Positions 51,877 to 61,999 are shown, counted from the stretch's first letter. The stretch: 64,000 bases of DNA from Qipengyuania citrea (GCF_009828015.1 NZ_WTYG01000001.1:124001-188000); one strand, 5' to 3'. The notes: generated by a model from the sequence alone, not told the origin. Numbers and translations: made by a program.

Positions 51877-54800
51877 TTACGCCGCGTACTTGCCCTCGAC
51901 AGTGCGGCGCGCCAGACCGACCCCTGTTAGCGCATCGAGGACCGGGCGTACAGTGGCCGCACGCTTGCCCTTGAAGGCGCGCGCGATGTCGTGTGCTGCG
52001 AGGGGTTCGGGCGAACTGGACAGGATGGACTGAACCGCGCCGATCTGTGCTGGCAGGTCCTTGGGCCAGGCAATGATATTGTCGGGTAGTGGGGCCACTG
52101 TCTCGCCCAGATCCAGCGTTTCGTTGATGGGGGCCTGATAGCCCGGATCCTGGAATTCGGGGCGGAGATAGCGGATCAGGCCGCGCGTTTCCTCGGCGGC
52201 ACGTTCGCGGTTAAGCGCGACGAGGCGAGTGAGAATTTCCTCCTCCTTCAGGTCCGCCGGCCAGCCATAAGCTGCGGCCACGGCGGCATCGATAGCGTCG
52301 TGATGGTAACGGATCAGGGTGACGAGGCCGCGGTCGTGGATGTCCCGCTCGGTGTCGGTCAGCGGGCGGTCGGATCGCATCGCCTCGAGCACGTTATACA
52401 GCTTGGTAAGGGTCAGGTCGTCATGGTCGGCCAGCACGCGCTTCCGCAGCGCATCTAGCGCTTCCGCCTCGGTTCGGATCGTCATGGCAAGCGCTTCGGG
52501 CACGTCGGTCGGGAACGGGAATGGATCGAAGCAGCGCGATTTCACATATACTGGGTCGTTTCCCATGCCCAGCCATCCCCCGCTGGCGAGCGCCCATGGC
52601 AGGTGAAAGCGGCTGGACAGCACACCAAGATCGAACGCATCGGCCGACGCTATGGCGATAAGCTTGTTATCTGGGACAGTCCCATTGTGAAGAAACTGGA
52701 ACACACGGTGCTTGGCCGTCTCCACAGTGGCGATGTAGCGTTCGCACCCGCGCAGAGCTTTGCGAATTTCGCTGCGCTGCTCGCCGAACAGCCACCAATT
52801 ATCGCGATAGGATGCGCGGTTGTTGGTATCGCGGTGCGGCTTCACCTCGTCATGAATGTGCTGCCAGACAGCAGGATGCCGCTCACGCAGCTCGGCTTCG
52901 CTGAGGCCGTAGGTATCGATGACCATTACCCCGCGCGGGCGGGCCATCAGGTCCTTGCCGTTGCGGTAATCGAAGATGACCTGCGGTTCGTTGCCTTGAC
53001 CGGATCGGATGCGCGGATCGACGTCAGTCTCTGCGCGAGCAATGGCCAGCGATTGCGGATCGAGCCGTTCCGCCTGCTCCGGGGTGACGATGAAGCCGGA
53101 GCCATGCAGCTTTACGCCGGGCGAGCAAAGATCATCATTCGCTCTCAGCGCAACCGCCTTGGTTACATCCGCTCCGACCCGCAAATCCGGTCCTATGCGG
53201 CCCGGTTCTTCGGCGAACAGGATAGTGTCGGGCGCGCTCCTCTCATCGCTCACCTTGCGCAGCAAACCTCCGATTTGCGCGGTCGCTGGAACGCCTACCG
53301 TCATGGCGATCCGCACGGCTGCGCCATCCTTCTCGTCCACCCATGGATGGTTGGGAATGGCATAGGCGATGGCGATGCCCTTCTTCGCATCGAGATGCTT
53401 GGCCGTGACCCTGCGACTGAAAATCTGCGTGATCGAATTGGTGGTGACGAAGCCGAAACGCTGGGCCTTACCAGCCCGAACTGCGCTGGCCGCGCGGTCC
53501 CACCAATGCATTACGAAATCCGCGCTTTCGGGAACGTCGGACACCTTGAACAGCGCATCGAAGTAACCATCGCCAAGTCTTTCGCGCACGTCCTTGCCGC
53601 CGATGAAAGGCGGGTTGCCGACGATGAAGTCCGCCGTGGGCCATTTGGCCGCTCTGGGGTTCGGATAGAGCCAGCTTTCGACGCGCGCGGTGTCATCCGG
53701 CACCGGCTTGCCTGTCACCGGATGCGGCTTCATCGTTTCGCCATCCCAACGAGAAATCGGCAGGTTGTCTTCGTCGCGCTCCAGCACTTTCTTGTCATAG
53801 TCGATCAGCGCATCACGGTGTTCGATGGTGCGCAGACTGGTGAGGATCGGCTCGTTCGGCACCCGCTCCTGCCCGTTTACGCGGAAGTGCCACTGCAGGT
53901 AACCGATCCACAGAACGAGCTGTGCGATTTCGACCGCGCGCGGGTTGATTTCTAGCCCAAGAAAGTTGTCCGGGGTGATGGTGTGACCGGTGAGGTCGGC
54001 CACATACTGCTTCTCGGTATCGCTGGACGACAGCTCCTCCAGCAGGTCCAGAACCTCGCCTTCCAGCTCTTTCATCCGCGCCATAGCGACATAGAGGAAG
54101 TTGCCCGTGCCGCAGGCCGGATCAAGCACCTTTGTGCCCGCTAGGCGCGTGTGGAACTGTTCCACCAGTAGGCGCGCGGAATCGGTTTTGCCATCATCGA
54201 TCAAACTGGCCGCCGCCGTGCGAACACCATCCCAGTCGGCACGCAGCGGCTCCATGATTGTTGGGGCGATCAACCGCTCGACATAGGCGCGCGGCGTGTA
54301 ATGCGCGCCGAGCTTGGCCCGTTCCTTTGGGTTCAATGCGCGTTCCAGCAGTGTGCCGAAGATCGCAGGTTCGACCTCCGTCCACTTATGTTCCGCCGCC
54401 TGTATCAGCACTTCCAGCTCGTCCGCTTCGAGGTCGAGCGCGGTGCGATCCTTAAACAAATAGCCGTTAAAACGCTTGACCGGCACGCCGAGCGCGGGCG
54501 CGAACTCACCCTTGTCCATCGCCTGCCAAAGGGCAGACAATTGCGGCGCGAGGTGTTCGGGATGCTGTCGCTGCGCCTTAAGCAGGCCGGTAAAACTCTC
54601 TTCGGGGATCAGCTTGCTGTCTTCGGCGAACATGGTGAACAGCAGCCGCATGAGGAAGCCGCTGACATGCTCAGGATTGTGATCACGGGCTTCGAGCCGC
54701 TTCGCCACCTTGGCCAATAGATCCGCAATTTGGCGGGTGACGCGCGCCGCTTTCGCTGCAGGATCAAGGCTGAGCGGATCAATCCAAATGCAGCGCAATC

Positions 54801-55401
54801 GCTCACGCACTTCCGGATCGCGCAGGTCCTCCAGCATGATGCGATATCGGGCGCGATCGGGAAACTGCGTGTAAGCCCTGCCCGTGCCGGAAAAGTCCGC
54901 CCATATATCGAGACAATAGCCTACATCAGTAACGATCAGGAACGGTGGCCAATCGTGGTCAACTGGCAGCGAGCGCGCATAGCGCTCTGCCTGTCCTTTT
55001 GCCGCGATCATCGCGGCGGTCCATCCACCCGTGCCCCGCCGCGCCGTGCCGCGTTTCATCCGCCGAGCGGCGGACTGGCCGAACAGATCGAGGTCTTCAT
55101 CGCCCGCTTCGGCCGATCTACGGTCAGCATCCGAACCTTGCTTCGCTTCGAGGATAAACGCTCCCCGACGATAGCAGTCGATCCGACCAAAGTTCGTGGT
55201 GCCATCGCCATTATCAGCGAATACGCGACGCTCGAATACATAATCGTTCTCGGAGTCTTGAGGCTTGCTCCCGTCAGGCGCTGGGACGCCTATAAGGTCG
55301 CAAAGACCGTTGATGAAGCTCTGCGTATTCGCCAGCTCCGACCCACCGGTTTCACGCCAGGCCGCAATGAATTCTTCAATTTTGTCGGTGGCTTGCCCCA
55401 T
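51877..55401 (-). CDS. Single-chain type IIG/IIL restriction-modification enzyme (adenine methyltransferase with nuclease domain)
   Basis: 1174 aa. An N-terminal PD-(D/E)xK nuclease site is seen as Asp75 ... Glu85-x-Lys87 in RIDCYRRGAFILEAK. The gamma-class N6-adenine methyltransferase has motif I DPACGTG (427-433) and motif IV NPPF (596-599). Residues about 600-1050 form a target-recognition region and a C-terminal winged-helix-like tail follows (SPEPLAAHDIARAF). This is the MmeI-like layout, one polypeptide that both methylates and cuts. It is the defence gene of the accessory region and stands alone, divergent from the oxidoreductase. Confidence 0.85.
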   Translation of the reverse strand: MGQATDKIEEFIAAWRETGGSELANTQSFINGLCDLIGVPAPDGSKPQDSENDYVFERRVFADNGDGTTNFGRIDCYRRGAFILEAKQGSDADRRSAEAGDEDLDLFGQSAARRMKRGTARRGTGGWTAAMIAAKGQAERYARSLPVDHDWPPFLIVTDVGYCLDIWADFSGTGRAYTQFPDRARYRIMLEDLRDPEVRERLRCIWIDPLSLDPAAKAARVTRQIADLLAKVAKRLEARDHNPEHVSGFLMRLLFTMFAEDSKLIPEESFTGLLKAQRQHPEHLAPQLSALWQAMDKGEFAPALGVPVKRFNGYLFKDRTALDLEADELEVLIQAAEHKWTEVEPAIFGTLLERALNPKERAKLGAHYTPRAYVERLIAPTIMEPLRADWDGVRTAAASLIDDGKTDSARLLVEQFHTRLAGTKVLDPACGTGNFLYVAMARMKELEGEVLDLLEELSSSDTEKQYVADLTGHTITPDNFLGLEINPRAVEIAQLVLWIGYLQWHFRVNGQERVPNEPILTSLRTIEHRDALIDYDKKVLERDEDNLPISRWDGETMKPHPVTGKPVPDDTARVESWLYPNPRAAKWPTADFIVGNPPFIGGKDVRERLGDGYFDALFKVSDVPESADFVMHWWDRAASAVRAGKAQRFGFVTTNSITQIFSRRVTAKHLDAKKGIAIAYAIPNHPWVDEKDGAAVRIAMTVGVPATAQIGGLLRKVSDERSAPDTILFAEEPGRIGPDLRVGADVTKAVALRANDDLCSPGVKLHGSGFIVTPEQAERLDPQSLAIARAETDVDPRIRSGQGNEPQVIFDYRNGKDLMARPRGVMVIDTYGLSEAELRERHPAVWQHIHDEVKPHRDTNNRASYRDNWWLFGEQRSEIRKALRGCERYIATVETAKHRVFQFLHNGTVPDNKLIAIASADAFDLGVLSSRFHLPWALASGGWLGMGNDPVYVKSRCFDPFPFPTDVPEALAMTIRTEAEALDALRKRVLADHDDLTLTKLYNVLEAMRSDRPLTDTERDIHDRGLVTLIRYHHDAIDAAVAAAYGWPADLKEEEILTRLVALNRERAAEETRGLIRYLRPEFQDPGYQAPINETLDLGETVAPLPDNIIAWPKDLPAQIGAVQSILSSSPEPLAAHDIARAFKGKRAATVRPVLDALTGVGLARRTVEGKYAA

Positions 55402-55612
55402 CGCTTCTACCTGCCGATGGATTAGTCGTAACGCAACGATTCATGCTTGCGACGTTGGTTGATGCGTTGGATTTCCACTGCTGTCGATTGGTCCCCTTGC
55501 AGACACGTCGTTACACGACAGCCATGCGGAGCAGTGGCCCCAATCTCTCGAAATCAATTAATTCTGAAACCCGTAGCCACTCCAGATTCATTGGTCGGTC
55601 AGGAGATTTAAT

Positions 55613-56953
55613 ATGGACTATGATCTGGCAGTAATCGGGACAGGAACAGCGGCGATGGTATGCGCGATGCGTGTAGCGAAAGCCGGTAAAAGCGTTGCGG
55701 TTATCGATGAGAAACCCTTTGGCGGGACTTGCGCACTTAGGGGCTGCGACCCCAAAAAAATGTTGGTGGCCGGCGTCGAAGTGATCGATGCGAAGCGACG
55801 CATGGCTCCCCACGGAGTTGTAGGGGACGTCCGGATCGACTGGCCCGAACTTATCGATTTCAAGCGCAGTTTCACTGATCCGGTGCCAGAAAAGCATGAG
55901 CAGCGATACAAAGAGGGTGGCATCGCCACGTTGCATGGCACCGCAAGTTTTTCCGGCCCCAATCGGCTGCGCGTAGGGGAGCGAGAATTGACCGCCAGCA
56001 ATTTTCTCATCGCCACGGGGGCCAAGCCAAGGCGTCTCGACATTCCGGGCGAAGAACACCTCGTCGATAACGAGGACTTCCTCTCGCTGGCGGTCTTACC
56101 AAAGCGAATTGTCCTTGTCGGCGGCGGCTACATCGCTGCCGAGTTTGCACATATCGCTGCGCGCGCGGGGGCAAAGGTTACCGTGGTGCAGCGTGGACCC
56201 CGAATGTTGACTGGCTTCGAGCCGGAACTGGTGGAATGGCTGATGGATGCCTTTGATCGGATCGGAGTTTATGTGGAGACTGGCTTGAACGTCGCTGCGA
56301 TCGAACAGCGAGGTGACGACTATGTCGTTCACGCCGAAGGTGACGGCAGGGCAATGCAATTCGATGCCGATCTCGTGGTTCACGCTGCAGGGCGGGTTCC
56401 TGCCCTCGATCGACTCGATCTCGATGCGGCGGGCATAGCTACCGAGAATGGCAGGCTTAGCCTGAACGACTTCCTGCAAAGCGAAAGCAATTCGGCAGTC
56501 TATGCAGCGGGCGATGCTGCTTCGAACGGACCCATGCTTACTCCGGTATCGAGCCACGATGCGAAGGTGGTTGCGGCCAACCTTATCGAGGGCAATCACA
56601 AGAAGCCCGACTAGACCGGGGTGCCAAGTGTCGCTTTCACGCTTCCTCCCCTCGCTCGCGTAGGGTTGAGCGAAGAGGAGGCGAACGAGGAAGGCCGAAG
56701 CTTTGAGGTTAAGTGCGGTCGCGCCTCGGATTGGTTTACCGCAAGACGGGTCGACGAACCCGTTTATGCCTACAAGACATTGGTCGAAGACGGTTCGGGT
56801 AAAATCCTCGGCGCCCATCTCGTCGGGCCGCATGCGGACGAGGTGATCAACATTTTCGGCCTCGCGATTCGGCACGGGCTGACGGTGGAGGATCTAAAGA
56901 CTACCATGTTCGCATATCCGACGGGCGCTTCGGATATAGGCTATATGCTCTAG
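55613..56953 (+). pseudogene. Pyridine nucleotide-disulfide oxidoreductase (mercuric/glutathione-reductase-like) interrupted by an in-frame amber codon
   Basis: Reading frame 55613-56953 has 447 codons, normal for this family, but codon 334 (56612-56614) is TAG between HKKPD and TGVPSVAFT, where relatives have Tyr or similar. The next in-frame start (GTG 56621) could only give the dimerisation domain alone. Upstream part: FAD site GTGTAAM near residue 10, redox pair Cys40-Cys45 in GGTCALRGCDPKK, NADPH site GGGYIAAEF. Downstream part: the interface domain ending FAYPTGASDIGYML. Either a broken gene, suppression by readthrough, or a sequence error. The reductase lies divergent from a restriction enzyme and beside MerR. 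Confidence 0.85.
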
Positions 56954-57354
56954 CCGACCGGCTCCTCCAGCATATCGATCACTGCACAGTCGCTCACATG
57001 CGAACCGGAACATCGGTCGACGGTGGAGGCCAGCAGCTCCTCGAGCCGCTTGAGGTCTTTTATCTTCCGGCGCACGTCTTCGAGGTGGTGCACCGCGATA
57101 TCGCGCACTTCGTCACAACAAGCGTCTTCCGGGCCGCCCATATCGAGCAGCGCGCGAACTTCTTGGGGTGAGAATCCCAATTCTCGTGCTCGCTTGATGA
57201 ACTTGAGCGATCGCAGATGCCTGTCGCCGAACACCCTGTGTCCGCCTTCGGTCCGCCCAGATGTTTCAAGCAAGCCGACCTTCTCGAAGTAGCGGATGGT
57301 TTCGATATGCACCCCGGTTTTTCGAGCGAGTTCGCCGATCGACCAATTTGCCAT
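56950..57354 (-). CDS. MerR-family metal-responsive transcription regulator
   Basis: 134 aa from ATG 57354. The winged HTH (WSIGELARKTGVHIETIRYF) is followed by the dimer helix and the metal loop: Cys pair CCDE, then CSGSHVSDC. Three Cys in this layout fit mercury, zinc, cadmium or lead sensors of the MerR/ZntR kind. The gene is divergent from the MerT-like gene, and the shared intergenic region has a textbook MerR operator (57371-57387). The stop overlaps the reductase pseudogene end on the opposite strand by 4 bases. Confidence 0.9.
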   Translation of the reverse strand: MANWSIGELARKTGVHIETIRYFEKVGLLETSGRTEGGHRVFGDRHLRSLKFIKRARELGFSPQEVRALLDMGGPEDACCDEVRDIAVHHLEDVRRKIKDLKRLEELLASTVDRCSGSHVSDCAVIDMLEEPVG

Positions 57355-57365
57355 GTCGAATTTCC

Positions 57366-57396
57366 TTGATCCTGTAGTAGCTACAGGTGGCAATAG
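57366..57396 (+). promoter_or_regulatory. MerR-type promoter and operator of the mercury-like operon
   Basis: -35 element TTGATC (57366-57371), then a perfect palindrome CCTGTAG-TAG-CTACAGG (57371-57387) and a -10 like CAATAG (57391-57396), with the 19-bp spacer (57372-57390) characteristic of MerR-activated promoters. It lies between the divergent merR-like and MerT-like genes. Confidence 0.8.
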
Positions 57397-57420
57397 GCCA
57401 CGGATCAACGGAGTTCAAAC

Positions 57421-57816
57421 GTGACCGACCGAGTTTTTGATGAAATTGAAGCGGCGCAACCGGGCGAGCGCGTTCTCGCTGTGAGCAGTGCCTTCACCGG
57501 TCTGGCCGCATTGATTTCGGGCGCGGCCTGCTGCGTTTTGCCTTTGGCACTGGCAGCCTTCGGAATCGGGTCGGGGGCTTTAGGCTTTCTCGTCCCCTAC
57601 CATTGGCCGCTGACCATCGCCGCCCTTATCATCCTCACGCTCGCCTGGGTGTTTCACTTACGAATATCGCGCAGCTGCGCGATGGATAATTGCGAAGCCT
57701 CATCGCGGATCAAAACGACTAGGATCGTCCTGATTGCTGCGACGGTTGTTATCTTGATTTCGGCCTCATGGGAATTGTTCGAACAACCGCTGATGCGGTG
57801 GATAGGAGGCACCTGA
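57421..57816 (+). CDS. MerT-like metal transport membrane protein
   Basis: 131 aa from GTG 57421 with GGAG upstream. Three membrane helices. The first has SGAACCVLPLALAAFGIG with Cys37-Cys38, the MerT mercury-binding pair; a loop pair Cys86/Cys91 (SCAMDNC) corresponds to the second MerT pair. No merP or merA is next to it, so the cargo might be another soft metal. Controlled from the MerR promoter just upstream and overlapped by the next gene (TGATG at 57814-57818). Confidence 0.82.
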   Translation: MTDRVFDEIEAAQPGERVLAVSSAFTGLAALISGAACCVLPLALAAFGIGSGALGFLVPYHWPLTIAALIILTLAWVFHLRISRSCAMDNCEASSRIKTTRIVLIAATVVILISASWELFEQPLMRWIGGT

Positions 57817-58037
57817 TGCAGATCTGTTCGACCATTACCTGTCCCGAGTGCGGTCGGTCCACGACAGAGAGCATGCCGACAAATGCGTGCTGGTTTTTCT
57901 ACACCTGTCCGCACTGCCAAGTACGCTTGAAACCGCTTGAGGGCGATTGTTGCGTGTTCTGCTCGTTTGGTGATGTACCATGCCCGCCGATCCAAGAGGC
58001 CCGAGAAGAGGGGCGCGAATCTTCCTGTTGCGGATAG
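57816..58037 (+). CDS. Cysteine-rich GDCC-type small protein
   Basis: 73 aa, 12 Cys. The C-terminal half carries GDCCVFCSFGDVPCPPIQ, a signature recognised from small proteins that accompany mer-type operons, and a zinc-ribbon-like CPxC, TCPHC pattern. It starts on the ATG overlapping the MerT-like stop. It is expected to bind soft metal ions in the cytoplasm; the precise role is unknown. Confidence 0.78.
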   Translation: MQICSTITCPECGRSTTESMPTNACWFFYTCPHCQVRLKPLEGDCCVFCSFGDVPCPPIQEAREEGRESSCCG

Positions 58038-58058
58038 CAAAGCCGATATTGTGTACCG

Positions 58059-58508
58059 TTACCGTTCAATTCGGTGGGCTACGGAGCGCGATGCCAGACC
58101 AAGCGCGATGAGAGGGACAACGATCCACATTACGATCGGCACTATGCCGATACCGAGAAGGGTGGGCATTCTCGCAGAATATCTCCACCCCCAAGCTGCG
58201 CCCGTTGCGAAGTGCTCCACCACCAGCGTGATGACCAATCCTGTCACAAGGAAGGCGATGACCGGCTTTCGGTTACGGCTACTTAGCCAATGGCGATCGT
58301 TCACGGTCCATGATGCAACGAAATAGGCAAATACCATAATGCCCGCGTCACCGAGTGAAGCGAGGCTGCAATTGATGGTTGTTTCCCATGCTGAGAGACG
58401 GCCCATCGCATAGAACGGCATCTGCAGCATTTCCCAGAGGAACGCGATCAGGTAGCCGTGAATCGCCAGCCAGGTTTCGGGTCTATCGAGTTTCTTCACC
58501 GCTTTCAT
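58059..58508 (-). CDS. Conserved-looking four-helix membrane protein of unknown function
   Basis: 149 aa. Four hydrophobic segments (about 12-30, 52-68, 84-100, 115-135) with basic ends; no metal motif apart from a His (EHFATGAAWGWRYSA). It starts on the last base of the P-type ATPase stop (TGATG overlap), so both are translated together. Its role next to a metal exporter is unknown. Confidence 0.65.
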   Translation of the reverse strand: MKAVKKLDRPETWLAIHGYLIAFLWEMLQMPFYAMGRLSAWETTINCSLASLGDAGIMVFAYFVASWTVNDRHWLSSRNRKPVIAFLVTGLVITLVVEHFATGAAWGWRYSARMPTLLGIGIVPIVMWIVVPLIALGLASRSVAHRIER

Positions 58509-60892
58509 CAGGCGGGCTGTTCTGCGACGCCGTCGCTGGTCGACAATCGCAGACCGCGCAGTCGCAGCGCATTGGCAATCACCGAGACTGACGACAGGCT
58601 CATCGCTGCTGCCGCGATCATCGGGTTCAGCAATAGCCCGAAAGCCGGGAACAGCACCCCTGCGGCGACCGGGATGCCAAGCGTGTTGTAGGCAAAGGCG
58701 AAAAACAGGTTTTGCCGAATGTTGCGCATCGTCGCCCTTGACAGGACGATAGCTTGCACCACGCCGGTCAGATCGCCGCGCACCAGCGTTACGCCGGCAC
58801 TTTCGATCGCGACATCGGTGCCGGTTCCCATGGCAATACCGACATCGGCCGCTGCGAGCGCTGGGGCATCGTTGATACCGTCGCCTGCCATGGCGACCCG
58901 GCGTCCTTCGGATTTCAGCCTCTCGACCTCGCGGTGCTTGTCTTCGGGCGAGACGTTGGCGTGAACCTCGTCGATGCCCATTTCCTGCGCGACCGCTTCG
59001 GCAGTTCCGCGGCTGTCACCGGTCAGCATGACCACGCGAATGTCGCGCGCGTGCAATGCCGCGATGGCGTTTGCGCTGGTGGGTTTGATCGGGTCCGCCA
59101 CGGCAATCAGACCAGCGGGCTTCCCGGCAAAAGCGACGAACATTACCGTCTGCCCCTTCGTCCGTCCGGCTTCGGCCGTACCCAGCCAGCTTTCGTCGCT
59201 GATCCCGACCCGGCGCATCATCTTTTCGTTCCCGATCGCGACCCGGCGACCGTTCACGTCCGCTTCGACACCCTCGCCCGTGGTCGAGGCAAGATCGGTC
59301 GCGTCTGCTGGCGACACCCCTCGTGACCGCGCGCCCTCGACTATCGCATGAGCCAAAGGATGCTCGCTACCCATCTCGACCCCGGCGACCGCGGCAAGAA
59401 ACTCGGCTTCGTCGATGCCCTCGACAGGATTCACCGCCACCAGATCGGGCTTGCCCATCGTCAAGGTGCCGGTCTTGTCGACTACCAGCGTATCAATCTT
59501 CTCCAGCGTCTCCAGTGCTTCGGCATTGCGGATCAGGATCCCGTGCTGCGCGCCCTTACCCGTCCCGGTCATCACCGACATCGGCGTCGCAAGACCCAAT
59601 GCGCACGGACACGCGATAATCAGGACCGCGATCGCGTTGACCAGTGCATAGGTTAGTGCGGGAGCGGGACCCCATATCGCCCAGACGGCAAATGTGACGA
59701 CGGCGACCATCACCACGGCGGGCACGAACCAGCCTGCGACTTGATCGGCCAAACGCTGTATCGGTGCGCGGCTACGCTGCGCCTCGGCCACCATCTGGAC
59801 GATTTTGGACAGCATGGTGTCCTTGCCCACGTTGGTCGCCCGCATGATGAACCCGCCGGTCTGGTTGACCGTCCCGCCGATCACCGTGTCGCCAGCGCCC
59901 TTCTTCACCGGAAGCGGTTCCCCGCTGACCATTGATTCGTCGATCGCGCTCGACCCTTCCTCGATCTCTCCATCCACGGGAACCTTATCTCCGGGGCGAA
60001 CACGCAGTCGGTCGCCGGACTCTAGCTCGTCGAGCGGCACCTCCCGCTCGTCACCGCTCCCGAAGATTTTCACGGCTGACGGCGGTGCCAACTCGAGCAG
60101 AGCTCGCAATGCGCTCGACGTCGAACCGCGAGCTTTCAGTTCCAATACCTGGCCCAGCAAGACCAGCGCGGTGATGACCGCTGCCGCTTCGTAATAAACA
60201 CCCACCCGTCCGGAATGATCACGGAAGGCCGGCGGAAAGAGCTCGGGCATCGCGGTCGCCACCAGGCTGAACAGATAAGCGATCCCGACGCCGATACCGA
60301 TCAGTGTGAACATGTTGAGGTTGCGTGTTTTCAGCGACTCCCACGCGCGGACAAAGAATGGCCAGCCGCCCCACAACACCACCGGAGTGGCGAGCACGAA
60401 CTGCGCCCATTGCGCCCGGGCAGGTTCGATCAACTGATCGAAACTGAGCCATGGGATCATGTCGCTCATCGCATAGACAAAGAGCGGCAGCGTAAGCAGC
60501 GCGCTCCACCAGAAGCGGCGGCGCATATCGACAAGCTCGGGATCGGGCCCGTCATCCAATGACACCGTTTCCGGTTCCAAAGCCATGCCACAGATCGGGC
60601 AGGAGCCCGGGCCAGTTTGGCGGATCTCGGGATGCATCGGACAGGTGTAGATCGTGCCCTCGGGCATATCCTCGACGGCGTTCAGGTGCTCGCCCGACAA
60701 GTACAGTTCGGGATCTGCACGAAACTTATCATGGCAGCGCGATGAGCAGAAATAATGCTGGACATTGTCGTGCTCAGTGACGTGTTTCGCACCGTCGATC
60801 TTAACATCCATGCCGCAAACTGGGTCGACCGCGATACCCTCAAGGACCGGCTCGCCGCCCCTATCGTTTGCGTGTGACCTGTCTTCGCTCAT
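58508..60892 (-). CDS. Copper/silver P1B-type ATPase with YHS and heavy-metal-binding N-terminal domains
   Basis: 794 aa. A YHS domain ([12 protein letters not shown], 23-34, ending near 65) and a heavy-metal-binding domain ([20 protein letters not shown]; 82-108) replace the usual HMA domains. Then eight membrane helices with the CPC ion site ([11 protein letters not shown]), phosphorylation site DKTGTLT, and [16 protein letters not shown]. This layout matches Cu+/Ag+ exporters found on resistance islands. Inner membrane. Starts 118 bases from the lipoprotein gene upstream, with a hairpin between. Confidence 0.93.
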   Translation of the reverse strand: MSEDRSHANDRGGEPVLEGIAVDPVCGMDVKIDGAKHVTEHDNVQHYFCSSRCHDKFRADPELYLSGEHLNAVEDMPEGTIYTCPMHPEIRQTGPGSCPICGMALEPETVSLDDGPDPELVDMRRRFWWSALLTLPLFVYAMSDMIPWLSFDQLIEPARAQWAQFVLATPVVLWGGWPFFVRAWESLKTRNLNMFTLIGIGVGIAYLFSLVATAMPELFPPAFRDHSGRVGVYYEAAAVITALVLLGQVLELKARGSTSSALRALLELAPPSAVKIFGSGDEREVPLDELESGDRLRVRPGDKVPVDGEIEEGSSAIDESMVSGEPLPVKKGAGDTVIGGTVNQTGGFIMRATNVGKDTMLSKIVQMVAEAQRSRAPIQRLADQVAGWFVPAVVMVAVVTFAVWAIWGPAPALTYALVNAIAVLIIACPCALGLATPMSVMTGTGKGAQHGILIRNAEALETLEKIDTLVVDKTGTLTMGKPDLVAVNPVEGIDEAEFLAAVAGVEMGSEHPLAHAIVEGARSRGVSPADATDLASTTGEGVEADVNGRRVAIGNEKMMRRVGISDESWLGTAEAGRTKGQTVMFVAFAGKPAGLIAVADPIKPTSANAIAALHARDIRVVMLTGDSRGTAEAVAQEMGIDEVHANVSPEDKHREVERLKSEGRRVAMAGDGINDAPALAAADVGIAMGTGTDVAIESAGVTLVRGDLTGVVQAIVLSRATMRNIRQNLFFAFAYNTLGIPVAAGVLFPAFGLLLNPMIAAAAMSLSSVSVIANALRLRGLRLSTSDGVAEQPA

Positions 60893-60920
60893 GGACGCCT
60901 CCTTCTTGAATTTCGCCGGA

Positions 60921-60952
60921 GGTCTCGCGCCAATTAGATCGGGCGCGAGACC
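60921..60952. terminator. Inverted repeat between the lipoprotein operon and the P-type ATPase gene
   Basis: GGTCTCGCGCC (60921-60931) and GGCGCGAGACC (60942-60952), a perfect 11-bp stem around 10 bases. No T-run on either strand, so it may be an attenuator or mRNA processing/stability element rather than a classical terminator. Confidence 0.4.
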
Positions 60953-61010
60953 CCCATCTTCCTATGTAACCCTGCAATTCGACGGATCCGAAGGAACGAC
61001 CGCTTGCAGC

Positions 61011-61484
61011 TTAACTGGCGCAGTTCGAAAATCCACGGAACCCGAGTTCGTTTGAAGCTCCAGATATCCGGACAACCATCGTAGCTTCGTCATCAGTTCC
61101 TTCGCCTTCACGCATCTCGACTGTCAGGCCCTCGCCGGTGAAAGATTGGTCCTCGGTCGCGGGAATCATCACTAGCTTCCCATTCAGCTTGAGGGTGCCC
61201 TCCCGTTTGGTGCCGCCATAGACGAAGGTCGGGTAGCCCACGCGGTCCATGCGAAATACGCACCGCCCGCCCGTACCACCGATGCTGGCCACATCCGCTT
61301 CGGTCAAAATGCCGGGGTAAAGCGACCCGGGAGCGGCATTGGCGAGCGCAGACGCCGCATTCTCCTGCGGTGCGGCTTCCGGTGGAGATTCCAAATCTGC
61401 GCGGCGATCATTGCCCGGCGCGGAATTCGAGTTACAAGCTGCCAGTCCCAGAGCGAGCAGGCCAATCGTAATTGTTTTTGTCAT
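61011..61484 (-). CDS. Lipoprotein of unknown function
   Basis: 157 aa. Signal peptide with lipobox LAAC (lipidated Cys17), then an acidic Pro/Ala-rich spacer and a small soluble domain with two late Cys (GRCVFRMDRVG, FSNCAS). No family is recognised. Its ATG overlaps the DUF305 stop as ATGA. Last gene of the overlapping metal-response operon. Confidence 0.75.
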   Translation of the reverse strand: MTKTITIGLLALGLAACNSNSAPGNDRRADLESPPEAAPQENAASALANAAPGSLYPGILTEADVASIGGTGGRCVFRMDRVGYPTFVYGGTKREGTLKLNGKLVMIPATEDQSFTGEGLTVEMREGEGTDDEATMVVRISGASNELGFRGFSNCAS

Positions 61485-61999
61485 TGTGCTTGCTCCTGTA
61501 CTTTTTCGGTTGGTCGTGGGCCGTTCTCGGAAATATCCTCGATCAGGTAGCGCATCTCAGCAATTTCGCGACGCTGGGCGACAATAATGTCCTGTGCCAG
61601 CTTTCTGACACGTGGATCTCGTAAATTGGAGCGTTCGCTGGTCATAACGGCGATGGAATGATGCGGGATCATCCCCTTCATATAATTGATATCTGCAACT
61701 GTCGTCTGCGAACGAACCAGCCACAGGGCGAGCGAAAATACGACTGCGGCAACCCCGAGGATGATCAAGTTCTTGCTGATGTTGCCATACATTGACCACA
61801 TGAATGCGAGCATGATGACAGCCATGACAGCGCCCATGACAAATGCCATCCAGAAGCGTGTCTCGCTGAAGAAGACGTGATCGATGGAATAGGTGTTCAA
61901 ATACATCAGGCCGTACATGACGACGGTCGAGGTCGCGATCATCAGCATGAAGCGAACATAATTCCCTCCACCGCCAGAATGGGTTTTCGATTGATTCAT
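61481..61999 (-). CDS. DUF305-domain membrane protein
   Basis: 172 aa. Three N-terminal membrane helices (about 16-35, 50-70, 78-96) carry a periplasmic DUF305 domain with MKGMIPHHSIAVMTSE (His113-His114), the family His pair implicated in copper binding. Overlaps the ion-channel gene by 4 bases (ATGA at 61996-61999) and the lipoprotein downstream by 4 bases. Confidence 0.85.
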   Translation of the reverse strand: MNQSKTHSGGGGNYVRFMLMIATSTVVMYGLMYLNTYSIDHVFFSETRFWMAFVMGAVMAVIMLAFMWSMYGNISKNLIILGVAAVVFSLALWLVRSQTTVADINYMKGMIPHHSIAVMTSERSNLRDPRVRKLAQDIIVAQRREIAEMRYLIEDISENGPRPTEKVQEQAQ

